DNA of 64,000 bases from Zea mays (taxonomy: Eukaryota > Streptophyta > Magnoliopsida > Poales > Poaceae). The stretch covers positions 76,734,207-76,798,206 of the forward strand of contig NC_050098.1 in NCBI RefSeq assembly GCF_902167145.1. Direction: 5' to 3'. Both the position numbers and the translations under genes were made by a program. The notes beneath the pieces were generated by a model. That model did not search any database, was not told where the DNA came from, and saw only the letters and a list, made by a program, of their open reading frames with translations. Shown one piece after another: positions 47,901 through 58,065 of this stretch; position 1 is the stretch's first letter; the number at the start of each line of letters is the position of its first letter.

Positions 47901-50900
47901 GCTTATATAGAGAGGTGGTGACAGGCCAAAGTAGTCATCGCTTCCTCTATATCTTGAGTCGGGTCAATACGCGTTATGAGTTCATGATTTAGAAAGTAAG
48001 CGCATGATGGTTTCGAGTTAGAGGTTAGTGGTTTACGATTCATATGAGTTGGTCGGTGTGCGAAAATACTTGTGAGTATGCGTGTTTATAAAAATGTGGC
48101 AGTGCATGTTGTGTCTCGGATTGCGATAATAATAGGTAAGCCGACGTGTATGTTATTTAGCGGGCTATGTCGTTGCTCTAGTTAACCGAATTGTTAGATG
48201 GTTGGGTTAAGCTCGTGGTCACGGTGAATTGCTCGTTGTGGTCTAAATGTGTATGGTTATGATCGCGGGTAAAAGGTAGTAGTGCTCATGTGATGTCTAA
48301 TTTAAAATGCAAATTATTGTGTGAAGAGCGCATTAATAAACATATATGTATCGGGTAAGGTTATTGTGATAAATGTGTTGTCGATTGTGTATGGCAATTC
48401 TAATGCGCGAAATAACTTGTATAAAAATTAGTAAGTCTACTTGTTAGTTCTCACTTAGTCATTTTAACTCTAACAATTGTCAAAGTGTTAGAATAATTCA
48501 AGTATCTAGAACGCGGCAATTCTTGAATTGTATAAGAGCTGAAATTTATTAATTGCGGTTTTGGACTGCACGTAGTGATTTCCCCGTGCTGTATGTTTGA
48601 TGAACCAAATTGTGTTTTCTGTAGATATGTGCTATAGAAAAGTGGTAGATAACTTTATTATCTTGCTGGTGTTAAAATTTGACAGACATAAGTCTGATCG
48701 TTTAGGAGCTATGCTTTTCGCTAATTCAGTAACTGAATCTGCCCAAATTATGTACAGATTTCAGAAACTGCATTGTTTGCCTAATTTAATGTTACAATAT
48801 GTTCATGGTCGTTATAAGAAAGTGTAGATGTTTTTCTTATCTTGGTTGTGTTAAAATTTCACAACCATAGGCATGACAGATTAGGAGTTATGAATTTTGC
48901 AAACTGGTTGCTGTATTCTGTCCACTGACAGAACAAATTTCGAAAACTGAATTGTTTGATTCAGTTCAGCATAGAATCAATTCTTGGTGATTATAAAAGT
49001 ATGTAGTTCTTTTGCCAAGCTTTCCAAAAAGTCTTGGATCACTCTTTTTAGTGATCTGAAGATTAAGTTATGAATGTTTAAAGTCTGAAGACTGAATCTG
49101 TCTAATTCTGGACAGCAAAGCCTTCTAGTGTCTTTTGTCCTTAGTTAAATATTGAATCATCTTGAGATGTTTATAAATAATATGTAGACAATTTTATTAC
49201 CTTTCCAGAAAGTCTAGGATCAATTTGTTTGGATGTCTGAACCTGTAGTTGTGAATTTTTGAAGTCGCAAGTCTGAATTTGTCCAACCTGGACAGACCTG
49301 TTATTTTTACACAGTTCGACTTTGCTAAGAGTCTAGTCAAATTGAGACGATAATACCAAAGTTGTAGAGAGTTTCCCAAGCTTTCCAAAAAGTATTTGTT
49401 CACTATTTTTGGATAAATATTTGAAGAGTTAGGACTGAAACAAGCAACTGCTGTGCTGCTGTCCTAATTTTATTATGTTTGGTGGATTGCTCTACTCTGT
49501 GGTGTATTTCTTGAGTCGACTGTTTCCTCGTTTTGACTTTGGTTGAACACGCAGTAAAGATAATATAACTAATATAATTGTGCCTAAGTATATAGGTAAC
49601 TAGTACATGTCTCGCTAAATTAGTGAACTAAATTGGTTAAGGTCTAATAAGTGTTTGCCTAGTAAATAATTATAAAGCCTAATCAAGTGTCTAGTTCCCT
49701 TTCAACTAAGTCTGTCTACATATCAGTAGTAGCGAACTTAGGTACTTAACTAACTTCATGATTAAGTAACTAGTGGATGATTAAGGTGAGCGTAGTAAAT
49801 GTGTGTACTTGTGATGTCGTAGTTGTGTTGCGTAAATAAGTAAAAGGATGTCGTCTTTTTAATGGTGTTATGTTGAACGCCGATAACGTGTAAATAACTA
49901 ATGTTAGCGTATGGTTGTTCACGGTGTCTTACAATTAAATGTTAGTTCGCTATCGTGTATTATATATCTTGTGATATTTTTCATTGTATTCATACATATG
50001 CATCCTGCATCTCATTTAGGACCGAGAGGTGGTGATCGTGCAAATGATGTGGTGACAACCACAAGATGCAGTCGGTGGACGACCCAAGGAAGGATGGACT
50101 TAACCAGTGGATGCTCGCCAAGCGAGCACCTCCCCCAGCAAACACTATCTAAGTGTTAAATTAAAGGCAAGCCCCGGTTTTATGCATAACCGTTTATACA
50201 TGCTAATTTACTACACTTAATGTTTGTAGGCTTGTACCGTGCACTTAAGTGTAGGAGTTGGTTGAAACCCTAGTTGCATGAACTCAGGATTTCTTTTTGA
50301 GATGGATACTAGTATGCTAGGTCGAGTAGCTGCTATGCTAAATCAAGATCTCGGTAGAAGTCGAGTGATTTTTCTAGCACTCGCGCGAGGTCAGGAATTG
50401 GTTGTATCCATTTTTGATAACAGAAGGATGATGGTCTGTGGATACGGATCCATGGGGATGCGTTGTCTATAAGATGAAATTGGAATAAGGATTAACGTGT
50501 GGATACCTGTGTCAAGCGTTTGAATGTACTAAACACATGTCGGGAAAAATGGTAACCGGTAAACCTAGTACCTGAGTGAAGCCGGGCACGCACTTTATCC
50601 CTCATGCGACCTGAGACTGGGTCTCCCATTCTAGATATGGTGGGTACAAGTGCGGCCACTGCACGGCGGCGGCCGGGGTCAGTGGAGCATTGTATGCCAA
50701 GGCGGTGAGGCCTGGACGCGAACGGGGAATCGATGGGGACGGTTGACATGTGTGGGGTCGGAGTACCCTGATATGTCGTGTGTTTAGGTTTACCTTGCAA
50801 GGATAAAACTCGATTCGAATCGTCTGCTTCTCGCAGCTAATGAGACTGCTTGATCCATTGTACTGCATTGAGTAATAAGTGGAAATAAGATACTGGCAAA

Positions 50901-51561
50901 AGATGTTGATTGATATAATGTTTGATATCATGTATGAATAGATAGGTTCTTATCTAGTCTAAAATAATTATTCTAGAACTTGAAAAGCTAAAACTTGTTT
51001 TTAGACTCAGCTAGTGCTTTTGGCAAACCAAACCCCTCAGCCAAACAACTGCATGTCTAGAGGTAGAGGAGTAGTCTCCTCACACCGGGTAAGTCTAGCT
51101 GAGTATTAGTATACTCAGCCTTGCTTGTGGCATAATTTTGCAGGTACCTCCTTGATTTGGTTGATGGTGTGACTTGGCCTTCATCCCTGTCACCGGGATA
51201 GACGGTCGAGTGGGTTACTGCTTCCGCAGGAGAGGACCAGGAGGAGTAGCGTGGCTTGGCTTCGCCATGTTACTCGGTTTTCTCCGTTAGTTATTTCCGC
51301 TGCATTAAAAATTTATTGTTATTATTTCTGAAACTCCGATAATGTAATCACTAATGATACTTTCTTAATTTATGGTATTATGTTTTATTGTATTTCTCTG
51401 TGCCTCACATTCGAGTGAGCTAGTGGTATTCGATCCTGGATAAGTGGCTTTATCGGACTAGATCCAAGGGACTGACGGGTTATTCCGATTTAAGTGTGTT
51501 GCTGCCTTTAAGGGTGCGACTTGAGCACTTAAGCTGGAATAATTTGGGCGGTTCTGCCACA
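44952..51561 (+). mobile_element. Element D: apparent 6.6-kb solo LTR
   Basis: Starts TGTGACACCCCAGGTGTT and ends GCGGTTCTGCCACA, with no second LTR copy, PBS or polypurine tract inside, flanked by a one-mismatch 5-bp duplication. AT-rich flanks surround a GC-rich core (46120-47160). Divergent direct repeats occupy about 48600-49480 (recurring CCAAGCTTTCCAAAAAGT and GAATCTGTCC phrases). The last 1.4 kb is homologous to the L LTR. Open frames in the core are long only because of GC content. A splice-flanked module lies at 50020-50166. A solo LTR is the simplest reading; a truncated complete element cannot be excluded. Confidence 0.7.
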
Positions 51562-52270
51562 ACTGTGCCTAATGAAAACATCATTGAGGCCATGATCAAG
51601 GGTCTTCGGCCAGGACCTACGGCTCAATACTTCGCTAGAAAACCCCCTCAGACTTTGGAGAAGTTGCTTTAGAAAATGGATGAGTACATCCGTGCCGACA
51701 ATGATTACCGCCAAAGGAGAGAAGAAGCCTATAGGTTTTCTGAGATGACTAGGGGCTTCGGAGGACGAATCCACCCTAGGCATGTCAGATCAATTCACAA
51801 CTCCAGTCAGGGTGATGACAGAGGAAGCCAGTTTCAGAGGCCACAACAAAGCTCATAGTCTTCAGGGCAGTAGCAGAGCTCTTTTAGGCCACCAGCTCCA
51901 AGGGGCAGAGGTGGCAGGGGCTTCGGAGGAAGATACGGGGATCAGCCCAGGAAACTCTACTGCTTATTCTGTGGTGAGGACAAGGGCCACACTACAAGAA
52001 CATGCCAAGTCACAATCCAGAAGCAAAAAGAGATTGTCGAAGCAGAAGCGCGGCAGAATCAGCCGAAGCAGGTTTTACACACATCTTCTGTTGCTTCAGC
52101 AAGTCATTCACAAGCTTCCTGGCCTCATCTCCCACTACCACCACCAATGCCACCTACTCATACCCGAAGCCAGCAACCAGAAGGGCACCAACATGCCCAA
52201 CAGCAGCGCGACTTCAGGGAGGAGTTCGAAGCTCGTACAGTCAATAGCACTGTACCAGAGTCGAAGCATA
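51562..52270 (+). pseudogene. gag of X1, C-terminal part
   Basis: Continues gag after D: PNENIIEAMIKGLRPGPTAQYFARKPPQTLEKL, then a TAG (near 51670), MDEYIRADNDYRQRREEAYRF, an Arg/Gly/Gln-rich stretch with further stops, a variant zinc knuckle CLFCGEDKGHTTRTC (51961-52005) and a His/Pro/Gln-rich tail ending EEFEARTVNSTVPESK...Y. No protease follows. The same tail ends the X2 gag remnant, showing that both copies share the same truncation point and the same downstream non-pol sequence. Confidence 0.8.
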
Positions 52271-52439
52271 TATACTGAGAAATATCCTACTTTTGATGTA
52301 CCTTTATGCCATTTTATTTTCTGTGTCAAAAATAAGTAATGAAGAACGTAATTTTAATTTCTTGTAATAATTTTGCTTACACCACAATGAAATATATCTT
52401 CTCCATAGATTGACGAAGCTCGAAAGATGACTCTTAAGG

Positions 52440-52830
52440 GATCAAAGTAAATTTCAAAGCTCAAAAGTCGTTCCTAAGGGAATGTAGAGCCAAAAATTGT
52501 CAAAGTTATAAAAAGTCGTTCCTAAGGGAGCGCAGCGTAAGTTTTCTGCTCAAAAGTCGTTCCTAAGGGAATGCAGATCCAAAATTGACGAAGCTACAAA
52601 AAGTCGTTCCTAAGGGAGCGTAGTGTAAGTTTTCTGCTCAAAAGTCGTTCCAAAGGGAATGCAGAGCCAAATACCACCGAAATATAAGGCGAAGAAGTTG
52701 AAAAGTAGTTCCTAAGGGGATGCAGAACTTATACCACCGAAATAGAAGGTGAAGAAGCTCAAAAGTCGTTCCTAAGGGGATGCAGAGCTTAGACTCAAAA
52801 GACGTTCCTAAGGGGATGCAGAGTCTTCCA
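52440..52830. repeat. Short tandem repeats of X1 between gag and opposite-strand gene
   Basis: About eight copies of AAAAGTCGTTCCTAAGGGAATGCAG-like units (for example at 52463, 52511, 52552, 52599, 52640, 52761), mostly 38-60 bp apart. Then CATCAT-rich sequence runs to about 52935, and AT-rich spacer to the gene end at 53260. Confidence 0.9.
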
Positions 52831-53259
52831 TGTACCAGTGGGGGCGTATGTGTGGGTGTTAAAGCATCATCATATTGCATCATATCATCGCATCATTTAC
52901 CATAACATCACATCATACATCATATCGCATCAACAGAAAGATTGAATACGAAGCAAATCTTTGGAAATACTTCGTTGAACGAAAATGTGCTAAGGCACGA
53001 AGCAAGCTTCGGGTGACAATTCTATTAGATCTGCCCTAGAAGGGGCTTCCTTCTTTACGAAGCATGAAAAGAAGGGAAGGTGTTTTTCGCCGAAGGCTCA
53101 AAAAGCGGTATGTGTGTATGTTTCATGCATCGCAAAGAAATAAATTACAACAGCTTACATATTCGATTCAATGTTACATACATCAAATGTTACATAGTTT
53201 TGTTACAATAGAAGCCTAATCTTCCTTCAATTGTTCCATACATCAAGCATTTCAAAATA

Positions 53260-56200
53260 CTAATACAATAAAATATATTCTTCTCTAAGGACTTTTTCTG
53301 CGACTTTGTACAATAGTTTATCGACGACTTCGTCGATAATGGAGTTCGCCATGCTTATAATATCCAGTGCTTCCTTCATCTCTAGATCAACTAGGGGATT
53401 GTACGGCTCCGGTGGCGGGGATAGTTCTGCTGTAGTAGGTAAGCTGTTAGTTCGAAGCCACAAAGCAAGTACTGAAGCCAAAAAATCAAAAACAATACCT
53501 ATGCACCTTTCGCGCTCAGCAGCCTCTTCAGCTTGCTTTGCTTCTTCCAGGGGCGTCGTGGGTGTCTTTTTTATTCTTTTTTATAATTTTTTGGTCAGCT
53601 CTCTTCCACCGTTCACCCAGACATCGGAATAAAACTTCCCGCCCATTAAAGTTGCTTCGGCTGAAGGATCCTTCGTGTCGTCTATGGAGAAGGCAGCTTC
53701 GGCCTGGGCTATAGCCTTTACGTGATCACATCCGGCCTTCTCCAAGATAGCTGTGATTCCCCGAGCACCAGAGAAAGCACAAATATCCCCGTGATCAGTC
53801 AAGATTTCCTCGAAAGCTTCAGCTTCCCCACTTATCCATTCAATAACGCCCTCGGGGTCGCCCCGGATAAAATTTTCTTCAGAAGAGTAGGCGCCCACTT
53901 TGGAGAAGCTAGTTTTTAATCACGCAATCCAAGGATTTCTCAAAACACCTTTCCTTGGATTCGCGAAGTTCTTCAACATTTTTCTCTAGCTTATTTTTCC
54001 AATATTCAATAATCTCTTGGTTAGCCTGTGCGAGGGCACAGTTCTCATTAGCTTCGGCAATTTTTTATGAAGATCTTCAACCTCAACTTTATGAGCTTCG
54101 GCCTGAGCATTACACATAGCTTCGTCTTCTTTTATTTTATTCACCAATGAAATCAAAATCTTGTCTTTTTCAAACCTTCATTTCTTAGCTCAATTACCTC
54201 TTAGCGAAGGTTGCTGAGAGCTATTGTGCAACCTTCGTCTTCGGCGCTCTTTTGTGCCCTCAAGGCATTATTAAGAATTAAGCCCTACAAAAAAAAGAAA
54301 TAATTAAGTATAGCAATGAAATTCTTCACTTCCAACTTTAAAAGTTAACTTCTATACCTTTATACTGTTTTGCGCAAGGCTATCAGCAAGATGATCCTTT
54401 GACATGGCCGAAAGTCCTTCTTCAAGCTTCAGAAATCCCATACTTTTAGCTATCTCTCGGCAAACGGATATTTCTTTGTTGTCCGAGAGACAGTACAGGA
54501 AATCATCTTTGTTAGTGTCGTTAAACACTAAGGCTCCCTTCGAATATTTTAATTTTTGGGCATAGTGTCTGGCTTCCAGGATTTCTTCTTCGGATAATTT
54601 TTCCCCGAAGCGTGTCGATAAATGTAATCAACATCTTCGACTGAAGCTTCGGGGGCAGGAGATTTTGCTTTTTGTGCCATACCTTGCCCTACTGTCATGT
54701 CGGTATCTGAAGTTTGCTGATCAGCCTTGTCCTCAGGCGCGACAACCTTCGTCTCAATGGGCACTGTAGGCTCAGCTTCGGCTTCGGCCTGGCCCTTGGC
54801 AACTTCGGCAATTTTCTTAATAGGAGCAGGGGTCAAGGCCTTTGTAGTCTCTATAACAACGTCTAGCACGCTGGCCATCCTCCTCTTGGGAGTTGCAATA
54901 GTAGCTTTTGGCATCTTCGGCAAATTTGCCTCGGCCAGTGGGCTCAGGATTTCTGGCATTTTTGTTGTTTCTTCCACCTTTGGCTCTTCGATCGTATCAT
55001 CCTTAGCTTTAGCTGGCCCGACTGTAGGCACCTTCGGCACTACAATATACTCTTCAGCGCTCTGCACGATGGAAGCAGCTTGTTTTGCTTTGGCAGTTGA
55101 AGAGGTCCCTTCGCCAAATTCAGGCATTATGGCCGGTTCAATATACCGCGGCTGGTGGGTCAGAACCTTCATTTTCTTGCCTTTCGGCATATTCCAAGGC
55201 CGAAGCGACAGTTTTTCTCTTCTTCCCTTGCCTTCGCAGCGGGTAGTGATAGTCAGGGTATACGAACCCGATTGCATCAAATACCCTGTTCAATCTTTTC
55301 TTCCCCCAGCCCCCAAAGGCTGCGGACAAGGCATCATCTTCGGCCTTGGAATATGTCCCAAGTGGCTCGTCACTAGTAGCTTCAATACATTTCAACGAGT
55401 CATCATTTGGTTCATCAAACTTCTCTCTAAACCTAAAGGTATATTTCAATCGAACCAGGCCACCTTCACTGGATTCGGCAGTAGTTTACTTTGGCATATC
55501 CCAGCTCTCCACAAGTGGCCACACCCTGAAGGATATGTGCTCTTGAATTAAATCCCTCGTGCCAACGAAGGCGCAAACAGTACTAAAGGCCTTCTGGAAT
55601 GCTTCAACATCGCTATCAATATCCACCTTCGGCCTTCGAAGGCCGAAGCGAGACCAGATGGGGCGCTGGATATATTCCTTGATGTCTTCCCTTTTAATCA
55701 GATCATTTTTAACATAAAACCACTCCTCCATCCAGGCCTCGGGCCATATTTTTCGGTATGTTGGCACCAGGTAACTTGCATTAGAGCGGGCAATGAACCC
55801 GTAGCAGCCGAAGTTGTTGTGGTACTGTTCTTTGCCAATAGCCTTTGTCTCGTATAAAAGCTCGTGCATACTGCAGAAGCACTTCACGCTCGGCTCCAGC
55901 CCCTGGCTTCTTACAGCCTAGACAAACATCTCCATCCTAATTATAGCTTTGGGGTAATATGATGAAGAAAAATCTGAAAAATCTTTAATACCTCAACCAC
56001 AAATTTGCTCAGTGGGAACCAGAGACCTGCTTTCAGGAAGCTTCGGTAATAACAACTTTGTTTTCCTCAGGAGCAGGGACAGTGTTGTCTCCTCCAACCC
56101 TCACAATAGACATATCGTGGAAATATCTCCCCCTCATGGCGTCAATATGACTTTGTTTGATGCTCGATTTCCCGAAGATGGTATGGCTTGGCCGCTAGGG

Positions 56201-56422
56201 TCGATCCTTAGAATCTTCATCTCCACTCTCCACATCATAACTTGCAATGTCCAGAGAATCTTCAGACAAGCCCTCTATTATCTCCTCAGTAATTTTCTAT
56301 GTGTTCGTCTTTGCCATAGATTCATAAAACCCAGCAATGAAAGGATCCGCAACTTTCTTTTCTTCATACAGCTTCTTCTCCTCGGTTATCTTCTCCTCAG
56401 CCATCTTCTTCTCCTCAGACAT
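53260..56422 (-). pseudogene. Opposite-strand gene of X1, decayed
   Basis: Minus strand, from ATG 56422 (MSEEKKMAEEK) after a TATAAATAT box at 56554-56562. The visible parts follow X2's gene: Lys/Glu-rich start; FCSMHELLYETK...FGCYGFIARS...EEWFYVKND (55887-55486); KYTFRFREKFDEPNDD...RLNRVFDAIGFVYPDY (55449-55200); a Pro/Ala/Glu/Lys-rich linker with THQPRYIEPA; YIYRHASGKNYPKKKS; a degraded coiled coil near 54270-53900; ENFIRGDPEGVIEWI...GCDHVKA (53898-53581); and a short last exon beginning AELSPPPEP and ending at TAA-type stop 53260. Several stops and shifts make it non-functional. Confidence 0.75.
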
Positions 56423-56553
56423 GGGGCAAACGTCTTTAAACCGAAGCTCGAAAAGCTCGAAAATCAGATAAGAGCTAGTGAGCAAAAGCTAAAAATTTGA
56501 GAAAATAATGCAAACAGCAGAAATGGCATATCAAATACTACCGCTATGGGTTC

Positions 56554-56562
56554 ATATTTATA
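56554..56562 (-). promoter_or_regulatory. TATA box for the X1 opposite-strand gene
   Basis: TATAAATAT on the minus strand, 132 nt before ATG 56422 and about 155 bp inside the 3' LTR boundary. The X2 counterpart at 57911-57918 reads TCTAAATA, one base off. Confidence 0.6.
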
Positions 56563-56717
56563 CGCCTAGTGCCATGCAACTTGGCGGGCCCTGTCTGTCG
56601 TTGACTTTTGCTATTGTAGCGAAGGGAAGGTGTTTTTTCGGACCTTCGGCTTAAGGCCTTCGTTCATGTCGCAGTCTGAATTTATTGTTATAACAAATTA
56701 ATACTGCGAGGGGCTAC

Positions 56718-57086
56718 TGTTGGGGCCTTCATTTTCCGAAGGTCCTCAAAAACACAACTAACATGTTTTCCATGTATAATACATTCACAGGGACCTTTGG
56801 CCTCGGAATGAAGCTGTACATGATATGAAAAGCATGATCTGGGAGAAGGTTGAACCAGTTCCGAAGCTACGCGTAGAGAAGCTTGATCTGGGAGAAGGTT
56901 GAACCAGTTCCGAAGCTGCCGCTAAGCTTCGGCTTAGCGGCAGAAAATGAAACCGACTTAAAGAGGAAAAGGCTATATAGTCCTCGATAGATTGTCCTTA
57001 AGTCAATAGTAAACGTAAAGGGCAAGGATGTAATTTTACACAGGCTGCGTCCTGTGCCTATAAATAGATGAACAGTAACACCATAC
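56718..57086 (+). repeat. 3' LTR of X1, first 369 bp
   Basis: Begins TGTTGGGGCCTTC after the polypurine tract and stops at CCATAC where X2 enters. Compared with the 5' LTR it holds an extra direct duplication (about 56836-56868 and 56885-56917) and a perfect hairpin at 56917-56942. Confidence 0.85.
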
Positions 57087-57756
57087 TGTTGGGGACTTGT
57101 TCTCAAATGCTATGAGTCAAGAACAAGGCAACACAGAGAATGTTAAACGTTAAAGTCCTTCGTCCTTCGAAGCATTATATCCCTTTGAGAGATAATGATT
57201 TTCGGACGAAGGTTGTGAAGGACGTACCTTCGTCAAAGCAACATATAAACGAGGAGAGAAACATATGGGATATAAAAGACAATACCAATAGTTATTTATT
57301 ACCATCAACTCATTTTTATTTTATTATTAAGGAAAAATAGAAATAATAACAAGTTACAAAAGTACCTTCGGCTTAAAAGAAGGTAAAAGTACAAGCGTGA
57401 CGCAAAAGCAAATGCACAGTCAGTGTGAACAGTACTGGAGCACTGTTCATCTATTTATAGGCACGGGACGCAACCCATGTAAAATTACACCCATGTCCTT
57501 TACATTTGCTAATAACTCTATAATAGTCCATCAGGGTCTAAATAGCCTTTTCCCTTTTAAGTCGGTTCCCTTTTCTGTTATCACGCCGAAGCTCCCCTGC
57601 GCATAGCTTCGGCTCTGCGCCATCCTTCGTATTCTTTGTGCTTCTTCACACTGTAGTTTTGACCTAAGTCCGAAGGTACCTGTTCATGTATCATACTCTA
57701 GAAGCATTGTTAAATCATATTTTTGAGGACCTTCGGAATCCGAAGGCCCCCAACAG
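57087..57756 (-). repeat. 3' LTR of X2 (670 bp)
   Basis: The minus strand starts TGTTGGGGGCCTTCGGATTCC at 57756 and ends ACAAGTCCCCAACA at 57087. It is preceded on that strand by the polypurine tract GTGAGGGGCTAC. Confidence 0.9.
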
Positions 57757-57910
57757 TAGCCCCTCACAATATTAATTTGTTAGAATGATAAATTCAGATT
57801 GCGATATGGACGAAGGCCTTAAGCCGAAGGTCCGAAAAAACACCTTCCTTTTGCTAGAATAGCATCAGTCAATGACAAGCGGGGCCCTCCCACTTGCAAC
57901 GCACTGGGCG

Positions 57911-57918
57911 TCTAAATA
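57911..57918 (+). promoter_or_regulatory. Degenerate TATA-like box of the X2 opposite-strand gene
   Basis: TCTAAATA at the position where X1 has TATAAATA, about 150 nt before ATG 58066. Confidence 0.4.
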
Positions 57919-58065
57919 AGAGCACACCGCGAGCACATCCGGCACGCTTTCTTGCCATCTGCTCTTGCTTACTCAAGTTTTAGCTCTTTTGCGCACCAAC
58001 ACTTGTTTGTCTTTTTAGGTTTTTTAAGCTTCGGCTTTGAGAGCAGTTTTTTAGCATTTCCGAAG

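Larger units (their letters stand above)
43467..57086 (+). mobile_element. Element X1: Tat-like element lacking pol, interrupted by D and X2
   Basis: 5' LTR 43467-44134, PBS, broken gag (44194-44951 and 51562-52270), tandem repeats (52440-52830), opposite-strand gene (56422-53260), polypurine tract GAGGGGCTAC (56708-56717) and the first 369 bp of the 3' LTR. D sits in gag, and X2 in the 3' LTR at 57086. No protease, RT or integrase is found between gag and the repeats, so the element needed proteins from a relative. Confidence 0.85.

Noticed and set aside
48597..48827. Short 76-codon plus-strand frame
   Set aside because: Sits in the AT-rich part of D within divergent direct repeats; no domain or start context.
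57087..57756. Solo LTR in inverted orientation
   Set aside because: A polypurine tract and the family's antisense gene follow immediately at 57757 onward, so it is the 3' LTR of X2.
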